Source: Brasenia schreberi (lineage: Eukaryota > Streptophyta > Magnoliopsida > Nymphaeales > Cabombaceae). From it: a stretch of DNA of 64,000 nucleotides. Location of the stretch: NCBI GenBank assembly GCA_036023115.1, contig JAYKKT010000048.1, positions 4,426,001 through 4,490,000 on the forward strand. The letters run 5' to 3'. Position 1 is the stretch's first letter. Every line of letters starts with the position of its first letter. This document shows positions 36,396-48,400 of this stretch, in pieces. The notes under the pieces are model-generated. The model made no database searches, had not been told where the DNA came from, and was given only the letters and a program-made list of their open reading frames with translations. The position numbers were made by a program, and so were the translations under genes.

Positions 36396-37115
36396 GAAGC
36401 ACATACATATACCAAGCATATGAGAGAGAGAGAGAAAAGAAGAAGAAAGGAGGAAGGAAGAACATAACGACTCCTTTATTGTTGCCTTGCTTTGATGAGA
36501 GAGGGAGAAATATGGATTCCGTGAGAGGCCAAGGGGCTTATTTATAGAGGGGAGTCAAACGTCTTCGATATAAGATTTGATGTCTAACATATCTCTAACA
36601 AATAAAAAATATAGGAATTTAAAGTTTAAATACATTTCCCATTGAATTTAAAGTTGCAACTTGCACTTTAACTTAGATGGCTTTTCTTTGGACGAGACGG
36701 ATCCCCTTTTGATTGAGAGGGCTTGAGGTCACATATATCATTTGTTTTGGCTTGGTATGACTTGAACAACTCCCTTGAACGACTTGACCCCATTTGATAT
36801 TTTATCCTGGCTTACACCTTGGTAAAACTTGATTTTCATATGCGCACATGGGACGTCTACAAATGACTTGTAAAGTAGCTATGGTTGACCCACTTATGGA
36901 ATAAATTTTTTGTGAAGTATGTTTCATCTTCTTGGAGTCAAAAGTCTTCAAAATTTCACCTTCTTCTTCTCTCCAAAGATATCTATACTTTTTCTTCACG
37001 TGAGCTCTAACTTTTGTAAAAGTGAAGACGCAGGGTCTGACCCCATAGGCCTTGAAATGGGATTTTTGAACATAATTGTTAAAACATAGCTTTTAAAAAA
37101 AAATGAGTGTTTACA
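36396..37115 (-). mobile_element. Partial Tat-like LTR, minus sense
   Basis: On plus it contains a purine tract, then CTTATTTATAGAGGGG (minus CTCTATAAATAAG, about 36537-36549), and ends GAGTGTTTACA at 37115. That is the order and terminus of the other minus-sense Tat LTRs. The sense-3' half is missing. It sits inside array unit E and is therefore younger than the array. Confidence 0.5.
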
Positions 37116-37304
37116 CATGATCATCAAGTCCAAATCATACCTTTACTTTGACCGAATCCATGTATCACATCCTATCACCTTTATAAAAGTTTTGTACATA
37201 GAATGTTAAAATACTTGTATAAGGGTATTTCTCCCAAAGCTCCTCTTCAAGCTCCTAGGTAGTATAAATTATAGATTGATGGCTCTAGTAGACTTTCACA
37301 AACC

Positions 37305-38450
37305 TTATTACTTGTTGATCCACCTTTCAATTGATTGACGCCTTCCACCATTAACCTTGCCTTGTAGTTAGGCCTTGAAGTATATTGATCTTACTTCAAC
37401 TTGAAAATCTATCAATTCTCAAGAGTTTGACAACTTCACCAACTCATAAGTACTATTTTCATTAATAGACTTCATTTCTTCTTCTATAGCCTCAACTCAT
37501 TATGCTTTATTATCGAACTACAAAGCTTCTTCATACCATTCAGGCTTTCCTATCAATGAACAAAATATACTTATTAGTAGAATTATTTCTAGAGGCTTGT
37601 ATAGCACTAGAACATAACACCTTTTGATTGGGTTACATTGACAACCGACACTTATGGTACATCTACCATATCATGTTCATGTTCTGCTCTAGGTTGAGAA
37701 GGAGTTACTATGTTAATATCTATAGGATTGTAATCTACCTCAAATAAATCACTCTATTGGCCTTCTTTGGTGATATCCTCTATGATATAATTCTCTACAA
37801 AAGATACATCTTTACTCCTAACAATTTTCTCTTAAATAAAATCATGGCACTTATAACCCAATTCGTCATCTCTAAATAATACAATGTCCTGTCTCTGCAT
37901 CAAACTAATTGTCTCTCATATTTAGGCGCTACCTTACACCCAAATACTCTCAAGTGGTTGTAGTTCCTTCCTTACTAATTGTAAAGGAGTAAAAGGTAAG
38001 AGGTTCATAATATAAACTATAATACTTAAAGCCTCATCTAAGAATGACTTTGGCTTGTGAAAGTAAAGTTTTGATTCTATCCTTCAAGGTACCACTCATT
38101 ATTTTTACTAGACCATTCATAGGTGTCTTAAAAGGAGTCTTCTCTTGTCTTATCCCATGGTCTCTACAGTAGGAATCAAATGACCCTAAATATTCATATA
38201 CATTATCTGATTTTATATACTTGAACTTTTTTTTGCTTTTCGGCTTGCCTCTCTACTGTAACATGAAACTTCTTAGTAACATCTAGTAACATATTAGATG
38301 TTACTATTAATTTGGTCATTTAATTTTAAAGTGTATACTCCTAACATATTAGAGTGATTATTAATAAATATCACCAAGTGTTTGAGTATGAATAGGACCT
38401 GCCACATATGAATAAATCAAATATTCGTATGAATAAGGGATCAAGGCATC
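37305..38450 (-). pseudogene. Ty1/copia integrase to RT fragment
   Basis: On minus the order is integrase core, then linker, then the start of reverse transcriptase. The core reads KYIKSDNVYEYLGSFDSYCRDHGIRQEKTP, then KTPMNGLVKI, about 38230-38050. The linker carries DELGYKCHDFI and KIVRSKDVSFVENY, about 37850-37780. The RT start includes PNYKARLMVEG, about 37370. The second catalytic Asp (SDN) is kept, but the position of the catalytic Glu (normally NG.AER) reads NGLVKI. Many stops are present. It is cut at 37300 by the array. Family: copia by motif; finer lineage not assigned. Confidence 0.75.
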
Positions 38451-38689
38451 TACTGCTTCGCCAACTGACTTACCAAATCCAAGTCTCACAACAACTAACT
38501 TTTGTTCGGCATCTTAGAAATTTTTGGGTTTCAGAAACATAGATCTCTATCAACAACAATCTCTTACACCTACTGAAATTGTATTTATTGCTAACCAATC
38601 TCTCAGTGAGTGGCTAAGAGCTCAAAATATTATGAAGAAGCAATTTGACTCATCTCCTAAGTTAAATAAGCTTAACAAATGATTTGCTC

Positions 38690-39095
38690 TAGCTCAAGGT
38701 AGGTGAAATGTAACGTGGATGTTACGATCATCAGAGAATCGTAGTAATTCAGTATTGTTGTTCCGCTACGTGATCAGTATGGAGCATTTGTAGCCTATTA
38801 AGGAATTTCGAAAAGCTTGATACACCTAACTATAGCAGAGGAAATGGTGGTAAAGGAAGCATTCCTGCAGCTTACAGAATGCCAATCACAATATATCGAT
38901 TTGGAGATGGACAATTAAAATATTTACCAGTGAGTTGTTATTATAGGATTTGGATCTATTAAATCTATGGATAGTATCCTAGAGGAATGTAATTCAATTG
39001 GCAGGAGTATTCAAGGTATTTGTTTCCTTTAGGTTAGGAGATAGCTAACGCAACAACACACTTGGTGGTGAAAGAGGCATCCGTTGGTGTTGGAG
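38690..39095 (+). pseudogene. RNase H domain of a non-LTR retroelement, decayed
   Basis: The plus frame gives CNVDVTII-like text, then AEEMVVKEAFLQLTECQSQYIDLEMDN. After stops it gives DSILEECNSIGRSIQGICF and VRR.LTQQHT. The order matches the plant RVT_3-type RNase H (VD.A..., AEA.A..EAL..., ..E.D....., D...L......., VRR..N..AH). It is likely the C-terminus of a LINE, oriented opposite to the copia fragments beside it. Stops and one frame change are required. Confidence 0.5.
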
Positions 39096-39109
39096 ATTTT
39101 GTCAGTGGA

Positions 39110-40645
39110 CTTGTGCCAGAAGATGGTTGAGTTCTTTGAGAGATATTAGTAATCAGCTTTCTAGAATTGGCAAATCGCAAATAGCAAACACTAAACCGAA
39201 ATTAGCCTTTTCAGAAATCCGCTAGCATCCATTTCAATAAAAAGCAAATAACAAACAACATTTCGGGATGATATCGGCAAACATCCATTCTCCCATAGAA
39301 ATGACATTTTGTTCATGATGTCGACAAGTATAAATTAGCTTAGATTATTTAGAGGTCTATATAGAAAAGTATTATTATTCAAGGCACTATAAATAATAAC
39401 TTTTAGGTTTATTCATCACCAAGGGTGTCAAATTACCGGATGTGATCAACCCAACAATCACCTTCATTATATAAGGAAGACCCTTGATTTGTCTTACACA
39501 AATTGAATCAAATCATAGACAAAACTAACAAAATATGACAAGCCTACAAATCTTATTGGCATTAAGATAGGACTTCTTTAAGGTTTACAAAAGTTTAGTA
39601 AGAAATGACACATGGTGGGAGAAGGCTTGATTTAGTTGAGAAATTGTTTCTCTTTGTTGGTATGAAATATATCTATTTATAGATAAAAGTGCAACCTTTC
39701 TTCTCAAAAAGTATCACATATGTAACTACTATATGTATTCAACATGAAAGATCATCACTATGATCGGCTTAATTAGCCATTCATAAGTACATGGTACATG
39801 GTGGCTTTGAATGCCCACCACCAATTAAAATGAAGTTGAGGGCACATGAAGACAAAAGGTCACCATGAATGTTTTTTATATGTTATAATCGCTACACACA
39901 TTAACAAGACATGAAAAGATGGTTTCATGTAACTGAAATAGCATTTTCCTATTTAGGAGAGTCCGTAAAGACTCTCATAATAGTCATATGCTTCCATAAA
40001 TTGGAATTTCTTTTATACATTTCATGCAATCGTGCTTGCAACTTCATCCAACTTTTTTGAAAACCATCTAACAATCTCACAGTATCTTCATAATACAGTT
40101 GAGAACTCATCATTTTAGAAACCTTATACTTTCAAATAAAGGTATCTCATGAATTGAATATTTACTTCACTCATTCAAATTCAATAGTAGACAAGTTTTC
40201 AATTATCTAATTCATTTGAATAAGTTTTGAACTATCCAATCTATTTGAAAGTATGCATCTTATGTATAAGATTTCAATGCCAAATATATGTCATATTAAA
40301 ATTTGATACATTTGTCTATGGCTTGTTTCTAATATCCTTTCTCATGAGCCATTTAAGAGTCCAAGCTTAAGATTCTACAAAGCACCCACACTTCATACTC
40401 ACATAGGTTGACTATCAAAAGTGTCTCACTAGAACACTCAAGCAAATATCTATAATAGGTCTATTAAGAGCATAGCTCGACCTATTCGTATCACTTTTAT
40501 GGGGACCAAGTACTTTACTCTAAAATATTTATTTAATCAATACTTGTAATCACTCTAATGATGTACTCTAGTTCACTGAATTCAATACTATGTTACTTAA
40601 GTATGAGTCTAGGTTCCACTATTAGTGATCTTACAAAGTGGGCTT
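39110..40645 (-). other. Probable copia 3' LTR region
   Basis: It lies directly sense-downstream of the copia RNase H. The minus strand carries CTATAAATAG near 39670-39680, a good TATA box. No second LTR copy is visible for comparison, so ends cannot be set. Confidence 0.3.
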
Positions 40646-40649
40646 AGAC

Positions 40650-43510
40650 TCATCCTAGTTGAACATACATCAGATCCCTTGTCTGAGCTTTCATGAAAGA
40701 ATCTGTTAGATTTTGTTATGATCTTATATAAATAACTGAATTCTTAATCAGATCTCTCAAACAACTGTGCCTCAAACAAATATGCTAGGATTTCTCATTA
40801 TATGTTTGGTAATAAGCCTTTGATAATATATTTTCACTATCATAGTTCATCGATATGGATGCCATAGGCTTTGGCTATATTTGAATCTCATGAAGCAAAT
40901 TTCTTAGTTATTTTGGTTCTTTACTTGCTACAGCTAAAGCTATGAACTCCATAAAGTAGAGTAGGCTATGTATCTTTGGTTCTTGGAATCTCAATAAATT
41001 GCATCTCACCAAGTGTAAAAATCTAACCCCTTGTAGAAACATGATCTTTTGGGTAGTTAACCTAATAGACATATGAATATCCTTTTAAAACTGAAGGACT
41101 TCCATCATGGACTAAGCTATAGCTAATTATTCTTTTTAAGTATTTTAATACTTGATGAATACCTTGCTAGAGGTCTTTACTTTGATTGTTTGTATATCGG
41201 CTCAATTTATTTATTGCTTATGTAATGTTAGGTTGACTACATGTCATAGCATATATCAAGTATTCAATGGTTTTAGCATAGTCTAGTTTTGTAGTAGGAC
41301 ACCTTTTATTTGGTACAAATTTGATATTTGCATCATATAGAAAAGAGAAAAGATAACAATGAAAGTAGTCAATTGTTTTAAAAAACTTTATCAATATAAT
41401 GAGATTATGAAAGACCAATAATGATTCCTTTTCCTTTTATTCTAAGACGTAGAATGTCATTGGCTTCTCCATTATCTTAGATGTCAAAACTATTAGACAA
41501 AAACTGTTTAATATTTTCAACTTCTTTAAATCAATATAAAAAATAAGCATATCATCAAAATATAAACAAATCGAATAACCTTTTGAATCATGAAATTTGT
41601 TATACACATGTTCGTTTGAATCATGTATTTTGAAACCATTTATAACAACTTTACCTATTATTAAGTCAATCTTATCTTAGATGGCTCTTTCCAAAAGGCC
41701 ACATCAAGAGACTTTATAGCCTCTTCATAATTATCGGAATCATTTTCTGTGGTAAAACAAAATGTTATATACCTCATAATTGAGTTGCATGATCCTTTAA
41801 CTAGGAACATATGAAAATATGGTCCAAAGGTATTTCCCTTTCATTGCTTTTTTCTTATTCTTAGCATTGAATTCTTTATATTGTTGTTATAAGTTCCATT
41901 ATTTTTTAAATCTTCTCTATCTTCATGAATGTCTTATAGTTTTAGGAATGAAGGTGAATCTATCTTGAAAAGTGTTATCTATTGATCAATTACTGTATTA
42001 ATAGGACATGAGTCATTCACTTTGATCACAATGAATGTATATATCTTATAATGTTTAGTGCATTTTAAAACATACTCAAATTTTTTCTGTTGAGTTCAAG
42101 AACTCTTATTATATCCCTACAACTCAAATTTTAAGATAGTTTAGGTTAGTCTTTCTTTTATACTAAATTCAATATAGGGTACTCATGTTCTCTTTATTTA
42201 AAACTCTATTTAAAATAAAAACATATAATTAGTAATATTTCATCTCAATAATCATTAGATAAACTGAAGTATGATGAGAATACAACATTTACCATTTCTT
42301 GTAATACTATTTTTCCTTTAAACCACATAATTTTTTTGCTGAATAAGGTGTACTAATTTGATGAATGACACATACACTCAAACTAACTTGGATTATAATA
42401 TCCTCTTCTCCTATTAGTTCTCAAATAGTTAATGAAAGTTTGATGTTGAAGCTTCACTTGAGTATATATAGCAAAATCTAGTGCAATCATTAATAAAATT
42501 ATCAAATGTTATTTACCGTCTATCATAAGCCAACCATACAAATTAGAAACACATGAATTGATCAGGTCTAGCATTTTGAAACTTTTTTCAACTCTTTATA
42601 ATGGAAGCAATTTCCTAAAGCTCATATGTCTCGAACGGAGATGTTGTAAATCGCAAAGTCAATAATGTAAGCAAAAACAACAGTTTTATTATTGAGATTC
42701 ATCTTAAATATAGAATCGCATGGATAACCCTTTCCAATAAGCATGCCTCCTTTAGACAGGATAAATTTATCTCCCCCAAATATACTTTTAAACTCATACT
42801 TCTTAATGAATGAAATTACACATATAAAACTGATGCATTTTCTTCAACTAAAGTTTTCAAAAGACTGGTTTTTGCACATGTAGAGGGTAGCACTACAGTT
42901 GACTCACCAAAATCTAATTTCCTCTATTATATTCTCTTTTGATATGATGGCAATAAGGTTGTCCTAAAAAAATTAGGACCCATGTTTTGTTCAACTTTTT
43001 GAGTATTGACATTTGCTTTGATAGTGGTCGAGTTTTCTTCAATGGTAGCATATGTCTTTCATTTTCTTAGACTTGGTGTCCTTACTATTGTTTCTCTGAG
43101 ACTTTCTAAAATTTGAATTTCTTTCCTTTGAGAGTTAAATTTTTCTTCCTCTAAAACATGACTTTCTCTTAAGTAGATAGGTTTTAGGATAATCTTTCTT
43201 TTAGTATTTTTCCTCGAGCAAAAGATGATCGGCCAATTGCTAAAGAAAAATATCTTCTTTCTTATATTTCAAATTTCTTTTGAATCTTTTGAAGAAGGAA
43301 GAGGTTTATCTATAATAGATGAGATTAATAATGGTTTTATCTAAGCTCATCTTATGTTGCTTAAAATTATTATTCAAGATACAATCAAGCTCATGGAATA
43401 GCTCAATAACAGATCTACCATGTACATATTATAATTATTAAAATGAGTAATGAAAAAATTCTTACTGATAGCATTTTGCATCATGTACCTTAATTCAAGT
43501 TTGTCTCATA
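40650..43510 (-). pseudogene. Ty1/copia gag-pol remnant
   Basis: Reading minus from 43510 the order is gag-like text rich in Lys, then the pre-integrase HRL.H-like region (DLQHLRSRHMSFRKL, about 42655-42600). Integrase is very decayed. Reverse transcriptase has ICLYFDDMLIF (about 41560-41530), the YVDD box with V to F. The RT/RNase H junction has YAMTCSQPNIT (about 41260-41220) and VLKGYSYVY (about 41080). The RNase H tail follows. Stops and frameshifts occur throughout. Copia pol order (integrase before RT) is clear. It is probably a different copy from the fragment at 37305-38450, since both contain integrase-RT parts. Confidence 0.75.
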
Positions 43511-43559
43511 GTACTTTTGTATACATCAAAGTTTGGTAGGTGCCGAGTGAAGCATCGGG

Positions 43560-44945
43560 CATATCGTTGAGGATGTGACGAGCCCCAATGTACCTTCCTA
43601 TTGAGCTGGCGGGTAGAGCAGCAACATGATAGTTTCGCCAAACCAGCATCACCTATGCATTGTCATTTGTGGCACCACATCAACGCAACCATCAATGGGA
43701 TGCTAGTTCGCAAGATACTAGTGGATAGTGGTGTGATAATTAACGTCATGCCAACTATTACCCTTAAGAAGGTCGAGAGGTCCATACAAGACTTGGTAAA
43801 GGTAGATATGACTAAGATGGGTTTCATCGAAGCCCAAACTGTCATTCTAGGGTACCTCAAAACAAATGTTGCAGTCAACAACAAGACATCGACGATAGTA
43901 TTTTTTATGATCAAGGGAAAACCGTCATATACCATCTACTAGAGAGGGATTGGATCATTCAAACCAATGTGTGTCATCCACGCTATATCAGGAGTTGATA
44001 TTGTGGAACAACGATAGTGTTGAAATGGCCAAAGGAGATCCCGATCCTTTTCCAACAAATGTAGGCACCGCCAAGGTCAATGCTCCCCATGTGCGGCTCA
44101 TAGTCAACCCAAACTGGCTAAGAAAGTGAAGAGGATGACATACACCAATTTACTGCAAATGGTTTTTAGAGTAGAGAGGTTGATGGTTTGACCTATGAAT
44201 CTAATACACTATGAGCATCCACCACGTAGAACTGCAGGACCTCACGGAACAGTTGGGGATCTATTGGCTAGAACAAGTAACAGCGACAGTAGAATCTCGA
44301 GCAAGTGAAAATGTGTCAGTCAGCCCCATGTCCTTATTTGGTGACTAGTTCTTCCAAGGTGAGCCACTATATAAGGAGGGACAATTTTAACTTAGTGGAG
44401 AGTAAGGAGGAGCCAGACTTTGTACTTAAGTTCCCTTGGTCGAGGTTAATTTGGGCATGGTCGAGATACCAAGGCCCACTAAGATCAATGCACTCCTACC
44501 CTCCAAGGCCCAAGAACAATTGATTGCCCTAATTACAAAGTATTAGGATGCTTTCCATGGGAGTATCATGAGATGCTGGGATTATTGCATGATCTTATTA
44601 AGTTTTGGCTATTACTGAAGTAGGGAGTCAAGTCCATAACTAGCCGACTCATAGGCTAGATCCAAAACTGTCACCAGTGATCAAAGTTGGGATGGAGAGG
44701 CTTTTATCAGCAAGATTTATTTGGTGATATGAATATGCATTGGTTACTGTAATTTAACCAATGCCAATCATTGATATGTTGGTAGATGTCATCACAACTA
44801 GAGGGATGTTGTCATTCATGGACGATGCATCTTATAACCAAATTTTGTTTGCACGGAGGACGGGTATAAAACTACATTATGGTGATATGGATATTGACAT
44901 TTTTGAATGGTTGGTAAAGCATAAGGGTAAAGGTGAGAAATAAGA
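43560..44945 (+). pseudogene. Ty3/gypsy protease to RT remnant
   Basis: The plus frame at 43601-43942 is an aspartic protease: NATINGMLVRKILVDSGVIINVMP, then VDMTKMGF, and on across a stop to LDHSNQCVSSTLYQ. The active site reads DSG followed by V instead of A or T. Downstream comes linker text, then RT pieces: IKVGMERLLSARFI, and after a gap of about 30 expected residues PMPIIDMLVDVI and LSFMDDASYNQI. The missing segment holds the conserved VCVD.RDLN region, so the RT is internally deleted. It is in opposite orientation to, and abuts, the copia remnant at about 43530. The Tat-like protease wording suggests the same broad lineage. Confidence 0.8.
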
Positions 44946-45347
44946 AGGAATCCAACCCTTACAAATCTCAAATTTTTTCAAGAAAAATAAAATCTCGAGG
45001 AACAGGTCAAGAAAACATATTTATGAGGATCTTTTTAGCATGCAATCAATATAAATATAAATATGACTCATGCCCTTAATGATATCATATATAAAGTCGT
45101 AAGGGGACATGTGTCGGCCAAAAAATACAGACTTACGTGGCACATTGAAGGAACCTCAAGAAATCCTAGTGGATAAAGCAAGCAATTTGGGCAATTACAT
45201 TTACAGATCTTGACGTACGAAGGAGTTGGAGGAAGTCAATTAGCACAATCCACCTGATATGGTGGCGAGAAGGAATACGCACAGCAAGATTATTGGGAAT
45301 CATGCTTGAGAAAGACTCATTCATTCTTTGCCTCCTCAATGGAGATT

Positions 45348-45455
45348 TATAAATAACATTGTAAGGAAGACAAAGGTTGGCTTTCCAAAGAGTAGTTGGA
45401 GTTCTATAAATAACATTGTAAAGAAGACAAAGGCTGGCTTTCCAAAGAGTAGTTG
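45348..45455. repeat. Tandem duplication, 57-bp period
   Basis: TATAAATAACATTGTAARG followed by AAGACAAAGGYTGGCTTTCC and AAAGAGTAGTTG occurs at 45348-45398 and 45405-45455 with two substitutions. Each copy starts with a TATAAATA motif. Confidence 0.9.
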
Positions 45456-45459
45456 TAAC

Positions 45460-48400
45460 TTAGCATTCACAACGCACTCCCAAGCACATTAAGTATTGCT
45501 TTCCTTTACATGACCCCAACTACAAACATAATACGCATAATAGGATTCTTAGGATTCCATGCTATCGCTTGAAACCTTATCATTCTCTTTGAAAACAAGG
45601 GTTAGAGTTATGATAAACATGCCACATCACATTCCATCCAGCAGGCTTATGAAATTGTCGTTCCAATTGTGTCATTACTTTAGGTGACAACACGGTATAC
45701 CGCTAATGCTGCAACTTGCAGCTATCAGCATTTTGGAACCTTTATTTTCTTTTGAATCTCTTGTTGATGCTTCTCTTTGGTTTGCTGTTATGTCCACTCG
45801 TTTGACAGAGAAAAATGCCCTTCAAAATCATTTAAGTTTCAATTGCATGATTCTTTTCATCTTGTGCTCCATTGACAATTTGAACAGATTGCAAGGCGAC
45901 TATGTTTTGAGATGGACTTTGTATTTCAAATTCGGGGAATTCTCTCCAGTCCTTAACAGCCACCTGACACAATTTGTGCCGAGCTTTCTAATTGCAGAGT
46001 CGTCCTCCCTCCCCTAAAAAAGCAGCTGCAGCCCTATCCTTTCAGACTTCCATGCTCCGCAAGTGTGGCAACCGCTTGTGTCTCCGTCTCCAGCTTGGCC
46101 GCGTACAAGCTTGATCATAATACGATTGAGAATCCCAATTTCGTTCATGTAGATAAGGTGGACCTCTTTGTTGTTGTTTCTATCCATTGACTAGGGTAAG
46201 GTCAACTTTGTTTGCCACGGCTGGATTCCCTTGTTTGCTGTTTTCGATATTGGGCGTTGTTGTCGATCATCAAGGCGAGGCACAACTCCGCCCCTAGTTG
46301 GATTCGAAGACAACAACTTGGTGCATGTCTTCGCTGACAATAAGCACCAGATTGGCTGCACATCCCACAGCTCTGTGATAGGGAACTGACGGCTTTTCTG
46401 AGAGTCGATTCATCACACTATCATTGGTGGGTGTTGGAAATTCCTCCATCATAGTGATGTCTGTGAGTTAATTTTTAAAATTAATGCATTTGATTATGGC
46501 TGTGAGCTTAACGGACGCCTTGAATGGATTTCAATGGTTATTCTCGATGACCATAATGACTCCATGCATTACCACGTTGTCATAAAATTAGACCTGGTTA
46601 CAGTTTTAGGTGCTAATTGATTGCTAGGTATAATGGTCATTAAAGAAGTAAATGGTAATGATGGTTAACGTAAAGGGTTTAATTAATGCTCATGTAACTG
46701 ACTGATTTATTAGTGGTTTTTGCTAATTCAAGGATAAGCGTGCTCATAAGAAAGGAAGAGAATTGGGTATAGATCCATTGAATATATCAAATGGTTTCTT
46801 AAAACTAGGTCTTTCTCTTTAGTTTGTTTTCTTACCATTAAAAATTATTTTACAAGTTCTATCTTAGCGCTAACGGGACTCGTAACCTTATGTTTTTTAG
46901 TTTTTAGGTATTGTTTATAACTCGACCAAGTTCATATTAAACGAACTGAGGATGTTCATTGTATCTTTGAAGGCCTTGGTAGGGATAACAATATATCGTT
47001 TAATAAACTTAAAAGTTAAAAGTAGTACTTTCCTAATTTTTTTAGAGGATGCCAATCCCTAAAGAAATGGAGCCGGCATTCCAAAGAAAAAAAACGATTA
47101 CCAATTGCCAATTGCGGATTGCGAGCTAGTGCCTTAATTGACATCTGGGAATGAGAAAGCGGTGTTGCCCCCACCATCTTTGGCTGTTGAAGAACCAGTG
47201 GCCCCTCTACGGGTCATTCCAACTCCGGGGTAGGCTGATCGTTGCCAAAGGCCATCGTCAACTCTCTAGCTGACTGTGCAGCACCCTTGGGTCTCGAGCA
47301 ATAATCGGTACTAAGGATAGCGCACGAGTTGCGTTGACACGGAGCTTGCTTGTGGACTAATTGAGTAGGCAGGCGATCGTCCAACATCCCCAAGCTTGAA
47401 CACGGGATGGATGGCGGGCTCAATTCCAGTGTTTGATAAGTGTGCTCTCCTTAATGGTTGCACATGCTTTAAGAGCTAATCGTCCAGGAGTAGGCATAAA
47501 CTGATAATAAATATGATCTTAATTTGCTCATGCAATTGCTTGTTTGACCCAACCTCCCTTATAATAACTAAGCATTTTTCTTATTCTAGATAAGATCAGT
47601 TACATGAATTTTTTGTTTTCATAAAGTCTTATCATAATTTATAAAATTCTTAATAAATAAGTCCGACAAAATTTTACGCTTGTTGTCGGAAGCCTAACAA
47701 AAACCTCTTCCTTTATCTAGGCTTGGACCCGCCTTAGTAAGGATATCCCACATTAGCAGAGTTTGACCCAACCTCCCTTACTTTCATAAAAATCATTTAA
47801 TTTGGCGGATGTATGGATGTGTTACTATTACATCTTGCCTGGTTTATCTTTCTCCGTTTATATATAACAGTTGCATTGCGTTGTACTGATTGTGGCAATT
47901 GAACCTGGGCCTTTGGATGAGGCAGGGTAGCCAGAAACCACATACCATCTCTGATGGAAACACTGTCCTGTATTCCCGTTATGATAATGACTTCAAGAAC
48001 ACTGGATCCCAATCAGGATAATGGTTTCTGACAAAGTACTAAGAGGAGATTTAGCAGATAATAGTTTGCAAAGGGTGAAAGCTAGACGATGATGCGATTT
48101 GCAAAAAGATAAGAAAGTTCCGCATACTTTTCTAATCAATATAATTTTACATTTCCCTTGTACCAATAATTTTATTCAAAATGGAGCTTTCACATTCATA
48201 ATTGCGCTTGTATTGTTCTAGAATTTCTTTGTTAAGTTTCTCTAATTAATTATATCTATGTAATTAAAAATTGGTAAAAGTATAGAAATCTTTTGTATCT
48301 TTTTGTTAATCCAACTTGTGGCATAATACAAAGAGATTAGTGAGGGAATCTCTCAAATTAGACATTAAGAGAATTCAGACGGAAAAACTAGAGAGTAGCG

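Larger units (their letters stand above)
29570..37300. repeat. Array of five diverged units of about 1.2 kb
   Basis: The same ordered landmarks recur in direct orientation: AAATTACATTCAA; GATCAAGGCGT.CATGAGAATG; GAAGAACTGGTTGGGG; CCCAAGAAGGGCC...CTGGTTCGTCC; TACCTTGAAAATTCA; CACCACAAATG.CCAGTTGGGCGTT; CCCTTTATAAAAGTT; AATCATACTTGTATAAGGGCATTTCTC. Units are A 29570-30660, B 30660-32115 (first half missing, insert inside), C 32120-33330, D 33330-34335 (about 220 bp deleted) and E 34335-37300 (two inserts). Spacing of one landmark is 1213 bp between C and D. No unit has an uninterrupted long ORF. Confidence 0.8.
34335..37300. repeat. Array unit E, split by two inserts
   Basis: The unit pieces are about 34335-34865, 36112-36395 and 37116-37300. 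The intervening blocks are AT-rich sequence with a 59-bp TA run (34866-36111) and a piece of Tat-like LTR (36396-37115). It ends with the landmark GATGGCTCTAGTAGACTTTCACAAACC, after which copia sequence begins. Confidence 0.6.
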
